NCBI RefSeq assembly: GCF_036924745.1
Contig: NZ_JAZHSD010000001.1
Location: forward strand, 4,154,001 to 4,218,000
From: Bradyrhizobium sp. AZCC 1693
Lineage (GTDB): Bacteria; Pseudomonadota; Alphaproteobacteria; Rhizobiales; Xanthobacteraceae
DNA length: 64,000 nt
Direction of reading: 5' to 3'
The number at the start of each line of letters is the position of its first letter. The stretch's first letter is position 1. This document shows positions 18,998-28,509 of the stretch, piece after piece. The position numbers and the translations under genes were made by a program. The notes below the pieces were generated by a model. The model worked only from the letters and a program-made list of their open reading frames with translations, was not told where the DNA came from and made no database searches.

Positions 18998-19090
18998 GCG
19001 ACCCGCGCGCTATCGACGATCTTGACCCCGGCTACCGTGCTCGCGGTCGGGCTCCCCGCGCAGCGGGCTATCGCGCAGCGATTTAGTGCG

Positions 19091-19144
19091 TTGGCACATT
19101 TCGGACCTGACCGACTACGCTGACGATGTCCGTTCTTGGGGGCA
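19091..19144. repeat. degenerate intergenic repeat next to IS copy A
   Basis: Contains TTGGCACA and CTGACGATGTCCGTTC. Related sequence occurs at 27613-27660 and, reversed, at 45826-45880, where copy B is inserted at the same point. Confidence 0.5.
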
Positions 19145-19253
19145 AACCCTTCGTTCCATTAGATGGAACCACCGGCATCCTTCAAAAGAACGCGAAACAC
19201 TTTCCCACCCTGTAACTTAAGTTAATCGTGGGGCCTAATCGAGATGTCGCGAT

Positions 19254-19457
19254 ATGGAACCCTCCGGCCGAATATCGGACCACATCGACCATAGGACTGC
19301 CCGGTCGATCTGTGACGAGGTGGGTGACCGGTTGCAGCAGCAGGATTCAGCTCTCGAAGCTTCGCCTCTAGCGCCCTACCTCGAACGTCTAGTCGATGAA
19401 TTGCGCAAACGGGAACGTCATCTAGTTGATGGCGTCGAAAGCTGGCGCGCCCGCTGA
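19254..19457 (+). CDS. small hypothetical protein (67 aa)
   Basis: Begins MEPSGRISDHIDHRTARSI and continues with a helix, ICDEVGDRLQQ, and a helix PLAPYLERLVDELRKRERH. The two-helix layout with an LxxLVDEL end is vaguely like NepR anti-sigma factors, but no diagnostic residue makes the case. The ribosome binding site is weak. Listed for its protein-like composition. Confidence 0.4.
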   Translation: MEPSGRISDHIDHRTARSICDEVGDRLQQQDSALEASPLAPYLERLVDELRKRERHLVDGVESWRAR

Positions 19458-20255
19458 CTGTTTCTTCACGCCATGCGGCGATAGTCGCGGCCGTGTGGGC
19501 GCGTAAAGAAAAGCCGTCGCCGCTCTCAGCCCAACGGCAGCTTTTTTCTGCAGATCTTGTCGCTGAATGCGCTGCTTCATGTTGCGACGGCAAGTCCGCT
19601 CATAGAGTCTGATTATTGAGTCTGATTATTTGCTGCGATGCATAAGTCACTTCTTTTGAGACATGCCCACCCGCACTGAAAGTGTCTGCTTTCAGGGGTA
19701 GGCCGGAAGTGACTGCCGTATGGTCAGAATGACGAGGTTGACCCGCAACGACATCCGGCGGAACCCAACCCACGGATTGCGGCAGCTCTCACCTTTTACG
19801 CTTAGGGGAACCCGCTCTCAGGAGCAGGGCTTCTAAATGTGCTACCTCCGCGCGCTTGATAATCTCCCACTCCAAGCTGGGTAATACGGGAGCCGAGCGG
19901 GCAACATCAGGCCGCCACGGCTGTTCTGGGGCGCTTGGCCGAAGGTGACGCCTTTCCAATCGGTCGAGGCGCGTCGTCCGGGATGGCAAAGACACATGTG
20001 GCATAAGGCCGAAAGACTGTCTCGAACAGGCTTCGCATCGGACCGACGGTTTCGTCACGCGCGCGAGATGGCCGAGCTGTATCCCTCCATCAGCAAGCAC
20101 TCGACACCAGGGGCTCAGGGAAGGGAAATAGCTCAGCGAGCGCGCGCATCCGCACGCGAGTTTTAAAATGGGTTTTCGGTATACCCGGAAGATGAGGCAT
20201 GCGGGCGTGTATTGAGACCAACAGAACGACGGCAGTCGGCGGCGCTGGCCAGAGG
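19458..20255. other. non-coding stretch with a 13-bp tandem repeat
   Basis: No gene is convincing. It contains a tandem duplication of GAGTCTGATTATT at 19605-19630 and the word GATGCATAAGTCA (19636), also found near 6912. A minus-strand frame at 19789-20259 ends in a plausible helix but has no start signal. Confidence 0.4.
19605..19630. repeat. 13-bp tandem duplication
   Basis: GAGTCTGATTATT occurs twice without a gap. Confidence 0.7.
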
Positions 20256-20764
20256 TCACGAGAAATCCTGCCTCAAAGTGGCTGCGATCTGTTCCAGCGC
20301 CCAGTCGACCTGATCGCTGGAGATAACTAGCGGCGGGGCGATGCGAATCGTGTGCCCATGTGTGTCCTTGGCGAGGATGCCCCGGGCCTGCAGGGCCTGA
20401 CAGTAGCGACCTGCACCGCCTGCTTCCGGGTGAAGCTCGACGGCCAGCATCAGCCCGCGTCCGCGCACTTCCCGGATCGCGTTGCTGCGGATGCTGCTCA
20501 GGCCATCGAGAAAGCGGGTGCCCTGGGCGGCTGCGTTCTCGATCATCCCTTCCTCGACCAGCACGCGCAGCGCGGCCCGAGCCACCGCACAGGCCAGCGG
20601 ATTGCCGCCGAAGGTCGAACCGTGCTGGCCAGGTTTCAGGGTGCCGAGCACCGCGTTGTTCGAAAGCACGGCCGACACTGGGTAAAAGCCGCCGGACAAC
20701 GCCTTGCCGAGCAGAGTGACATCCGCCTCGATGCCCTCAACCACGAGGCCCGTCCATTCGATAC
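20256..20764 (-). pseudogene. rocD: ornithine aminotransferase, 3' part only
   Basis: Encodes the C-terminal part of a class III PLP aminotransferase: the PLP lysine in [35 protein letters not shown] and [16 protein letters not shown] are typical of RocD. The first half, with the GxGR...TG segment, is missing: the sequence runs into EWTGLVVEG and becomes unlike the family upstream of about 20755. No start codon with a ribosome binding site precedes it. It is a remnant of arginine/ornithine catabolism. Confidence 0.8.
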
Positions 20765-20813
20765 TGGCTGGCTGTTTTCTTGAGGTGTCCCATGGGGAAA
20801 GCGAAAACGCCCG

Positions 20814-20969
20814 ATGACGATGCGCCCCCCGTTTCCAGGCAAGTCGTCCTCAGCGAGCAAACCGTCGGGCACGGAAGAGCGTCGGCGGATCATCGAAAAA
20901 TATATCAATTCGCTCAAAGAATTGCTCAAGCGTCTGCGTAACGCGCTCAACACCGGGGCTGTTCTCTAG
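20814..20969 (+). CDS. small hypothetical protein (51 aa)
   Basis: [10 protein letters not shown], a Ser-rich linker, and then a strongly basic amphipathic helix ([20 protein letters not shown]). A second in-frame ATG at 20820 could be the start. The helix is convincing as a protein, but no ribosome binding site or family is clear. It starts close to the broken end of rocD on the other strand. Confidence 0.45.
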   Translation: MTMRPPFPGKSSSASKPSGTEERRRIIEKYINSLKELLKRLRNALNTGAVL

Positions 20970-21499
20970 GGTTTGCGAAGCTCATGTAGGTTAGCAATCC
21001 GCCGACACCATTAAATTGAATTTTAGATTTCGGTGCCCCGGCGCCGTGCACGAAGGTAAGGTCGGCGACCAGGCCACGAACGTGCTTGTCATCTACGTCG
21101 TGGAATAGACAAACCGCTGGCAACGGCGTGGCCGCCAAAATTCGTACTGAGACAATTTCAAAAATTGGGTCCAATGTCCGTTTTGGGTTGCCAACTGAGA
21201 AACACTCAGAACGAGCAGATGTCTTCCGCTCATCTCCTAAGAACGGACGTTGGTTTAGCCGCCCCAAACAAGCATTACGCGGATCGAACGTTATGGAAAA
21301 TTCGACGAACGACCGGTTTGCGCCAAAAGCGGTCGTTCCGACAAGGACGCGATTGACCCCAAGCGAAAGTCGACGCAGAACGCGGGCGACTGACACAGAT
21401 GATGGTTGGGCAAGCCTGAGCGTTCCTTCGTTCCTTCGAAACGAAAGAACGCTCCGACAAGATCCTTGGACACGCTCGAACCGCGGCCGACGTGATCGT
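20970..21499. other. non-coding stretch with a degenerate repeat
   Basis: Contains repeat-like segments, notably 21311-21375 (GCGATTGACCCCAAGCG), similar to 3698-3745. A minus-strand frame across it has a protein-like end but no support. It separates rocD' from the broken oxidoreductase gene. Confidence 0.4.
21311..21375. repeat. degenerate intergenic repeat
   Basis: Carries CCAAAAGCGGTCGTTCC and GCGATTGACCCCAAGCG; the latter resembles GCGATTGACCCCTAACG near 3718. Confidence 0.4.
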
Positions 21500-22885
21500 C
21501 TACGAGTTGAGCGGCCTGATGTTCTGGTTCATGCAGAAGAAGTTTGTCGGGTCGTACTTGGTTTTCAGGGCGACGAGGCGGTCGTAGTTGTCGCCGTAGG
21601 TGGCCTTGAGCCTGCTGTCGTCCCCATCATCCATCATGAAATTCACATAGCCGCCGTCAGCCGAGTAACGATGCACGGCTTGCCAGTAGCCCTTGGTCCA
21701 GCGCGTGATTTCGCCCGCCTTTTGCGGATTGGGATCGATGCCGGCGATGACCATCGACCAAGTCGCGTCGCGCGTGTTCCAGGCGGTGTCGCTCTTGCCG
21801 ACGCGACGGACAGCGCTGTCGATCGGATAAAGATGCATGAGCGAAAGCGCGCTGGGCAGTTTCTGTGCCTGGGCGATATGGACGTCAATTGCTTCGTCGG
21901 TCAGTTCTTTCACGAAATCGCCGCGCCAGTACCATTGCAGGCCCTTCGGGAAGAACGGATCGAACATGGACTGGAGGGCCGGATAGGGCATTTCGCCCAT
22001 CCAGTTAAAGAGCGGCGGGGGCAGTTCACCGAGCAACTTGGCCGTGACCGCCTGGCCGTCTTCTGTCGGGCCCGTGTAGCAGGCGATGATGGCGCAGGCG
22101 CGGCTTGCCTTGATGCTCTGCCGGGAAAGGGTCCACCGGTGGAACAGTCTTCAAGCCGACAAAGGCCCCGAGTTCCTCGGGCGCGCCAGGCAAGAAATCC
22201 CGATACTTCTGCATGACGGTCCGGGCATTTTCGAGACTCCAGAAGACTGGACCGGCATAGACCATGTTCACCGGATGAACCTGGAACAGGAAGCTCGTGA
22301 CGATGCCGAAATTGCCGCCGCCGCCGCGCAGCCCCAGTAGAAGTCAGCGTTCTCTGATTTGTTGGCGGTGACAACGCGACCGTCGGCGAGCACGACGTCC
22401 GCCTCGAGAAGATTGTCGCTGGTGAGGCCATGCTTGCGGGTGAGGTATCCGGTGCCGCCGCCAAGGGTGAGGCCGGCGATTCCGGTCGTCGAGACAATGC
22501 CGGCCGGCACGGCAAGCCCGTAGATATGCGTGGCATGGTCGACATCGCCCTGTGTGCAGCCGGGGCCGACGCGAATGGTGCAGGCGGTGGAATCGACCCG
22601 CACGCCTTTCATCATCGACATGTCGATCATCAGCCCGTCGTCGACACTACCAAGGCCCGGCCCGTTGTGCCCGCCTCCGCGGATTGCGACCTGGAGATCG
22701 TTCTGCCTTGCAAAATTGACCGCAGTGACAACGTCAGCGACGTCGGTGCATCGCGCAATCATCACGGGACTCTTATCGATCATCCCGTTGTAGAGACTCC
22801 GCACAGCGTCATAATCGGCATCCGTTTGCCTGATGACCGGGCCGCGCATGTTGTCGATAAAGCTTTCAGTAGCCATGGCTTGCAT
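21500..22885 (-). pseudogene. FAD-binding oxidoreductase (berberine-bridge type), two frameshifts
   Basis: The N-terminal part starts at ATG 22885, three bases after AGGAGGAG, and has the flavinylation His in IRGGGHNGPGLG and the FAD loop GLTLGGGTGYLTRKHG. The frame is lost after FYWG near 22325, where one base is missing before LRGGGGNFGIVTS, and again near 22108, after which the third segment gives TGPTEDGQAVTA, GELPPPLFNW and the C-terminal BBE motif YDPTNFFCMNQNIRP. Joined, the product is a complete protein of about 460 aa. Two single-base shifts make it inactive unless they are sequencing errors. Confidence 0.85.
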
Positions 22886-23092
22886 GATCTCCTCCTCTTT
22901 CACACAATGATCGGCCAGTGGGGCCTACCGGTAAAAGCGTTCGACACCTGCGATCCGGAATGGGTGCTGGAAAACCGCCGTTTCACGTCATGATCATTCT
23001 CGCACGTTGGCGAGAGGCGCCGCCGCAGCGGATAGCCGTTGGCATGCGAGGCGATATCGCTGCGCGCTGAAACGCTCCTCATTGACCAGTCG

Positions 23093-23518
23093 CTATTCAG
23101 CACTTGGGGCGAAAGCGTTTCCAATGCAAAACGAGCGCTGCGCGTCCGGGTTAATACTTACCGAATATACGCTACCGTTCTGGCAGCTAATGCTCCAGTT
23201 ATCGACCCCGGATTCAGTGCTGCCTTGATACATGGTCCGAACAACAACATCACAAGCCTGCTTTTTATTTTTCAGAATGAAGGTCCAGAATGCGAGATGC
23301 TTCGCCCGATCCAATGCAAGTATCCTCGTCGTCGTTTGGTTAGCGGCGTGGGGCGTTTTGAAGAGCTCGGGAGCTACAGCGTTGGATGGCACGGCGGTCG
23401 ATGTAGCGGCATCAGCCTTTTTCAAATGCACATCAGCATCCAGAACAAACCAGACAACCAGCGATGTGACAACGAAGCCCGCGGCAGCCGCCGAAAAATT
23501 AAGTGAACGCTTGCGCAT
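23093..23518 (-). CDS. membrane-anchored hypothetical protein (141 aa)
   Basis: Starts at ATG 23518 (MRKRSLNFSAAAAGFVVTSL), with GGAGGG eight bases upstream; an open frame upstream is poorer. Residues 10-26 form a membrane helix or uncleaved signal. The exported part contains two pairs of Cys (KKQACDVVVRT, WSISCQNGSVYSVSI), which could form a disulfide. No family recognised. It is isolated from its neighbours. Confidence 0.6.
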   Translation of the reverse strand: MRKRSLNFSAAAAGFVVTSLVVWFVLDADVHLKKADAATSTAVPSNAVAPELFKTPHAANQTTTRILALDRAKHLAFWTFILKNKKQACDVVVRTMYQGSTESGVDNWSISCQNGSVYSVSINPDAQRSFCIGNAFAPSAE

Positions 23519-24027
23519 GTCTTTCCCTCCCGGAGATCGAGACAGTGGCGGCCATCGCACGGTCGCGAGGCCGCAGAAACCCGAGGAACTAAAGTACTTC
23601 GCGAGCAAACGCCGATAGCTGCAATCTACCGCGTGTTGGGCCCGATAACCTCGATGAGCAGCTAGTGGATTCAGGCAGCGGCGCTGACGTGTCGCGGAAA
23701 AACATCAAAGTGGGGGCTGACGATAACTTTTGGAACCGTGTCAGCTCGGCTCGAACCGTTGCGTGTCGGCGTGTACCGTAGCCGAGATGCGTAACCGGGC
23801 ATCCATCAACCGGATGTCAACTCGGCATCCGGCTGCGGCATGGTGATCGTCGCGTTGTTCACGACCGACGCCGGAGCGCCGGTCTTCACCTTGGCGATGT
23901 ACTCGTTGTACATATCCAAGCGTGCATGCCCCATGATCCTGAGCTGCGCAAAGAAGCTCAAAAGAGATAGAGCCTTTGCTCTGATCCAATCGGAATGAAG
24001 GTTTACCGCGCGATGGCTGATCGGATG
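23519..24027. other. non-coding stretch with one short frame
   Basis: A minus-strand frame at 23806-23934 reads MGHARLDMYNEYIAKVKTGA and looks like the tail of a protein, but no start signal or homology is clear. Nothing else was seen. Confidence 0.35.
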
Positions 24028-24339
24028 TCAGCCACCGCGCGAACAACACGCTACCGTGCTGGCTGGGTAACAAGCGGTGAGAGCTGGGCCAACGCTGCAC
24101 CCGCTCGCCCCGCTGCTGGCAATCTGCCCATCAATTACCGCTTGGCGCGGCATCAGGACCGCGGCAGGCTTGCCAACCGTGGGCAACCCCTGTTCAGCGT
24201 TGGCCGGTCCCAGCGTCACAAGCTGATGCGGCGTGATCGGAAAGCCCATGACTTCATAGGATGGCAGCTCTGCAGCGGTAGCTCCGAATCCGCTCATCAT
24301 GAGAGCTGCGGCGGCTGTGATCGGCAATCGATACCTCAT
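24028..24339 (-). CDS. small exported protein (103 aa)
   Basis: ATG 24339 follows GGAG by seven bases. The N-terminus MRYRLPITAAAALMMSGFGA with TAAEL forms a Sec signal peptide with Ala-x-Ala cleavage. The mature part contains YEVMGFPITPHQLVTLGPA and several cysteines near the end. It is divergent from the AfsR-type regulator at 24492, and the 150 bases between them must hold both promoters. Role unknown; such small proteins are common in Bradyrhizobium. Confidence 0.65.
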   Translation of the reverse strand: MRYRLPITAAAALMMSGFGATAAELPSYEVMGFPITPHQLVTLGPANAEQGLPTVGKPAAVLMPRQAVIDGQIASSGASGCSVGPALTACYPASTVACCSRGG

Positions 24340-24491
24340 CGTGATCTCCATTCGCTGATAATGGCCAAGCCTGACCCCGCAAGCGAACCTACAGCCCCCC
24401 TGCAATGGACCTGTAAGCGTAAGCGTGATAAATTCGCAAAATCGTCGGACCGGGCGCATTTTTGCACCCCTGAGCATAGGGGCCGGCGGAT

Positions 24492-27400
24492 ATGACGAAG
24501 GTAAATCTCGCACTTCTCGGCGGTTTCCGGCTCCAGATGGACACCGGAGAGCCCATCCCCTTATCGACCAAAAAGGCGACAGCCCTGCTGGCCTATCTGG
24601 CACTGCATCCGGGCGAGGCTCAGGGGCGATCAAAACTTGCGGCTCTGCTGTGGGGCGACCGGAGCGAGGCGCAGGCGCGCGACAGTCTGCGACAGGCGCT
24701 AAGCCTTTTACGCAAGGCGCTGACACCCGCCCACCCGCGCCCATTGATTTCGCGCGAGGACACAATTGGCCTTGAGCCAACGGCTTTGAAGACCGATACG
24801 CGCGTGTTCGAGGGTCTGATCGCGCAACCTGGAGTGGAGAGTCTGGAGCAGGCCATCGGGCTCTATCGCGGTGAATTTCTCGAGGGCTTCCAGCTATCCG
24901 CGCCCGAGTTTGACAGTTGGGCAACCGCGGAACGTCACAGGTTCCGCGAACTGGCATTGGAAGCCATGGCAAAGCTGCTGGATCATCACCTGTCGGCGGG
25001 TGCCATCGAACGTGGCGTTCGCATGGCAGCACGTCTGCTGGCCGTAGATCCCTTGCAAGAGCGTGTTCATCGTACCCTGATGGAGCTTTATTGCCGACAG
25101 GGCCGACATGGCGCGGCGCTCCGCCAATACCGCACTTGCGCCGAACTCCTCTCAAGGGAGTTGGGAATCGAGCCGGACGCGCAGACGAAAACATTGCACC
25201 GCAATCTACTGCGCGGGTGGCACCGAACGCAGCCCGGAACATCAATGGCCAATCGCTCGGTTCCAACGGATGCTGTCGGGCAGATCGACCCTAAACTGCG
25301 GGTAATACAACGCTCCCCGGCTCCGTTGACCGTTCGGGACGATGAATTCGAATTGCTGTTAGCGGCGGGATTGAAGAGAACGGTTCCGCCGTTGAACGCC
25401 CCGAATACCGCATTGGGTAATTTACCTGTCCAAGCAACAAGCTTTCTTGGTCGCGAAAGAGATCTTGCCAAAGTTGGTGCGATGCTTTCCACCGCGCGGC
25501 TGGTAACGCTTACCGGCACCGGCGGGATTGGCAAGACGCGTCTCGCGATACAGCTCGCAGCCGAGATGCATCACAACTACCCAGATGGTACGTGGCTGGT
25601 GGAGCTTGCCGCGATCAATGATCCTGATGCGGTAGGTCACGCGGTCGCTGACGTATTCGGCATCGCGCACCAAGGCGGCAGGACAATCGAGCAAAGTGTC
25701 GCCAATTCGCTTGCTGGGCGCCGTCTTCTTCTAATTCTCGACAATTGTGAACACTTGATCGATGCGGCAGCCAGTCTTGCACGGCAGATCCTGTCAACAT
25801 GCCCGCATGTCAGCCTGTTGGCGACCAGTCGAGAAGCGCTGATGGTCGATGGCGAACGGACCTTCCAGGTGCCTCCACTTGAGCTCGGCGATGGAAGTAG
25901 TTCTCCAGCCGTGGAGTTGTTTGTGGAGCGTGCTCGCTTCGTAGAACCACACTTCGAACTCGGTATTGACGGCGAGACCGTGTGTGAAATATGCCGCCGC
26001 CTCGATGGTATTCCCCTGGCAATTGAGCTTGCAGCTGCCCGAACGCGTGCAATGAGTCCCGCGCAGATCCGTGATCGGCTGCATGAACGCTTCCGCTTGC
26101 TGACTGGCGGATCGCGACGAGCATTGAACAGACATCAGACGCTCCGTCACGCAGTTGAATGGTCGTATGCCCTGTTGTCGCCAATGGAGCAGGTCGTGCT
26201 TTCGCGAGCATCGGTATTTGCTGGAGGTTTTGTGCTGGAGGCTGCCGAGCGCGTTTGTAGCGGCGGCAGCATCGCGACCGCTGATGTTCTCTACATTCTG
26301 GATTCTCTGGTACGGAAATCTTTAATTATCGTCGAACGACTCAGGAATGCAGTCCGTTACCGTCAGCTCGAAACGATTAGGCAGTTTGCTGAGGAGCGAC
26401 TCGCGACAATGGGCGAAAGCGAAGTCGTTCGCGGTCGCCACGCGCAGTTTTTCGCAGAGGACGCGGAGACGCATCATAAAGCTTGGCGAAGCCCGCACCA
26501 ACTCATGGCTTATCTATGGTTCGATCAAGAGATGGACAATCTGCGAGCGGCGTTTCGATGGGCGAGAGATCTAGATGATGTCGATATTGCTGTCCGGATC
26601 GCTTCCAGGATTCCTGGCATGGCAGTCCTCCGGGTGCGCAATGAACCTCTCAATTGGCCTTCGGAGATTGTGGATGCGGCAAGGCGGGTTGGTCACCGGC
26701 GGCTCGGAGCATTGCTTACTTATGCAGCAATCAGGGCCTGGAACTTGGGGCGCGTTCACGAGGCGAGGCTCTATGCGAAGGAAGCGATATCGCTGACGAG
26801 CAATGCCAACTTTGACGCGCCGGTCTGGGCTTTCGCTCTTCTGGCAATGATCGAGTCCCGGCAGGGCAATGCCGAAAGCGTCATTAAATTTGCGCGCGCC
26901 GGCGCCGAGCACCCAGCCGATCGGCGTGATCGGCAATGTTTGGCAACGCTTCCTTTCTACTTGGCAATGGGCGGCGCGAATGACGAGGCGATGAGGATTG
27001 CCGACGGAATTGTGGCCGAAGTCGCGTCCGCACGAATCCCAAGTGCGCTCGTTGCTGCCCTTTTTTCCAAGGGAAGGGCCTTTAGTGCAGCCGATCCGGC
27101 GCGTGCTTTAGATGCGTTCGAGAAGGCCTTAGCGCTCGCAAGGACATCTGGTAATCGTTATTGGGAGATCGCAATCATCCCCGCGGTCGCAGAGTTACAA
27201 GTGCGGAGCGGCGATCCGATCAAAACGCTGCAAAACCTGCCACGAATGCTCGAATTGTGGGGCCAATCAACCGATATAGGTCTCGCAACTCTCACGATAG
27301 CCACTCTGATTCTCCTATTTGAGCGGCTAGGATACTTGTCGGTAGCGGCCACGCTCAACGGCGCGCTCTCTCAAATGATCCCATCTACTCGCCTCTTTCA

Positions 27401-27572
27401 AGAGCTGCCTGACACTCTCGCCCGCGTTCGTCATGTGCTGGGCAATGCTTCATTCGAGGAGGCTAAAAGGCGCGGGGCGGCGATGACACATCGCGAGATG
27501 GTCGACTACGCGGCCGATCAGGTCCAACACGCGCTATCTGTGCTGGGCGCGTTCAATGCTGAAAGTCAGTAA
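24492..27572 (+). CDS. AfsR/SARP-type transcriptional regulator (1026 aa)
   Basis: Large STAND-type regulator. Residues 1-95 form an OmpR-like winged-helix domain; 100-245 a bacterial transcriptional activation (BTAD) domain with YRGEFLEGFQLSAPEFDSW; about 300-600 an NB-ARC-type ATPase with Walker A GTGGIGKTRL near 341-350, Walker B LLILDNCEHL near 414 and the downstream GIPLAIELAAAR motif; the rest is TPR-like helices. It probably activates a target after ATP-driven assembly in response to a ligand. The divergent small exported protein at 24028 is the only obvious candidate target nearby. No frameshift was seen. Confidence 0.9.
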   Translation: MTKVNLALLGGFRLQMDTGEPIPLSTKKATALLAYLALHPGEAQGRSKLAALLWGDRSEAQARDSLRQALSLLRKALTPAHPRPLISREDTIGLEPTALKTDTRVFEGLIAQPGVESLEQAIGLYRGEFLEGFQLSAPEFDSWATAERHRFRELALEAMAKLLDHHLSAGAIERGVRMAARLLAVDPLQERVHRTLMELYCRQGRHGAALRQYRTCAELLSRELGIEPDAQTKTLHRNLLRGWHRTQPGTSMANRSVPTDAVGQIDPKLRVIQRSPAPLTVRDDEFELLLAAGLKRTVPPLNAPNTALGNLPVQATSFLGRERDLAKVGAMLSTARLVTLTGTGGIGKTRLAIQLAAEMHHNYPDGTWLVELAAINDPDAVGHAVADVFGIAHQGGRTIEQSVANSLAGRRLLLILDNCEHLIDAAASLARQILSTCPHVSLLATSREALMVDGERTFQVPPLELGDGSSSPAVELFVERARFVEPHFELGIDGETVCEICRRLDGIPLAIELAAARTRAMSPAQIRDRLHERFRLLTGGSRRALNRHQTLRHAVEWSYALLSPMEQVVLSRASVFAGGFVLEAAERVCSGGSIATADVLYILDSLVRKSLIIVERLRNAVRYRQLETIRQFAEERLATMGESEVVRGRHAQFFAEDAETHHKAWRSPHQLMAYLWFDQEMDNLRAAFRWARDLDDVDIAVRIASRIPGMAVLRVRNEPLNWPSEIVDAARRVGHRRLGALLTYAAIRAWNLGRVHEARLYAKEAISLTSNANFDAPVWAFALLAMIESRQGNAESVIKFARAGAEHPADRRDRQCLATLPFYLAMGGANDEAMRIADGIVAEVASARIPSALVAALFSKGRAFSAADPARALDAFEKALALARTSGNRYWEIAIIPAVAELQVRSGDPIKTLQNLPRMLELWGQSTDIGLATLTIATLILLFERLGYLSVAATLNGALSQMIPSTRLFQELPDTLARVRHVLGNASFEEAKRRGAAMTHREMVDYAADQVQHALSVLGAFNAESQ

Positions 27573-27926
27573 GTCTAGCAAACGGATCGTGCAGAAACGC
27601 ATGACCGCTTCTGGCACTTTTGGGGTATGCCGACTCGCTGACGATGTCTGTTCATAGGGGAAGACCGGAAGCCGCCAACCCACAGTCTAACGCGCTCTTG
27701 ACCCATTTCGGAAGTCGACCCTAGCCGCTGCGCGCCTTCATCGATTGGGGAGGAGTGAAGCGTGTGGAGGCGGCAGCATCGGCCACTTCGCTTATCTCGC
27801 GTCCGAGACGAAGACGGACACGAGCGAGCTGCCGGAAAGGCCAGCGTCGCTCATCTAGCTGATTCTGGCTTTGCGCCCACGCGAGGCAGCCCGCTTCCGC
27901 GGCACGCTTCTTCCATACTCGTTCCA
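27573..27926. other. non-coding stretch with an intergenic repeat
   Basis: 27613-27660 resembles the segments next to IS copies A and B (GGCAC...CTGACGATGTCTGTTC). No gene was seen. Confidence 0.4.
27613..27660. repeat. degenerate intergenic repeat without IS insertion
   Basis: CTGGCACTTTTGGGG followed by CTCGCTGACGATGTCTGTTC; related to 19091-19144 and 45826-45880. Confidence 0.4.
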
Positions 27927-28170
27927 TCAGGCCGTGAGCGCTTCCATTGTCGGCCCGAGCCCGCGAGCCTTTGGCGTGATCTCATATTCGACACGGAGCG
28001 GCACTTCCGCGAACACCATGCGCGACACCAAGCCGTCCGCTTCCAACTCGCGCAGTTGTGCCGTCAGCATGTGCTGGGTGATGCCGGGGATCGCTTTTCG
28101 CAGCTCTCCGAACCTGTAGACCCGCTGATTGAGCAGCCACATGATCTCGAGCTTCCACTTGCCTGAGAGC
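27927..28170 (-). pseudogene. HxlR-family regulator, 5'-truncated
   Basis: Encodes LSGKWKLEIMWLLNQRVYRF, then GELRKAIPGITQHMLTAQLRELEADGLVSR and VEYEITPKARGL, the winged-helix of HxlR regulators. The N-terminal part before SGKW is gone: beyond 28170 the sequence changes to an unrelated frame, the DoxX fragment on the other strand. In related genomes such regulators are divergent from a DoxX/SDR pair, so a deletion removed both 5' ends and the shared promoter. Confidence 0.75.
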
Positions 28171-28177
28171 AGCGCGA

Positions 28178-28509
28178 ACGAATGGGTTCGTCAGGCCCTC
28201 GCCGAGTTTGGTTACCCGAACTATCTCGTGCCGATCCTCACCGCGGCGAAGATCCTTGGCGTGGCTGCCATCCTGTCGCGCGTCAGCGTGGCGCTCAGCG
28301 ATCTCGCCTATGCCGGCATGTTCTATCACCTGCTGCTGTCCGCCTTGGCGCACCTCGCTGTCCGTAAGTCGAGCGGCGCTCTGCCGGCGGCGGTGGGCCT
28401 CGCGCTGTAGATCGCCTCTTTCCTGACGCAGAACGCCGCGCGCGAAATCCCGTCGCCCTACGTCCAGGCTGCGGCGGAGCGCCAAATCACCCTTATCGAA
28501 TGGAGATGA
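28178..28509 (+). pseudogene. DoxX-like membrane protein, 5'-truncated with an internal stop
   Basis: Reads NEWVRQALAEFGYPNYLVPI, then TAAKILGVAAILSRVSVAL and AYAGMFYHLLLSALAHLAV, the transmembrane pattern of DoxX-like proteins. A TAG at 28408-28410 replaces the expected Gln; the same frame continues IASFLTQNAAREIPSPYVQ to a TGA at 28507-28509, overlapping the start of the SDR gene. It therefore lacks its first membrane helix and is cut by an amber codon. Confidence 0.7.

Larger units (their letters stand above)
16432..19089 (-). mobile_element. IS91-like element with tyrosine recombinase, copy A (2658 bp)
   Basis: Two co-oriented genes: a tyrosine recombinase and an IS91-type transposase. 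The ends were set by comparison with copy B (45882-48539): both copies start GCACTAAATCGC and end CATCCGAAAACCTGCACAG, and both are 2658 bp with the encoded proteins identical. No target duplication is evident, as expected for rolling-circle IS91 elements. Confidence 0.88.

Noticed and set aside
24340..25266. Extension of the minus-strand frame across the start of the AfsR-type gene
   Set aside because: Antisense to the BTAD region, Pro/Arg-rich; only the end after the signal peptide at 24339 looks like a protein.
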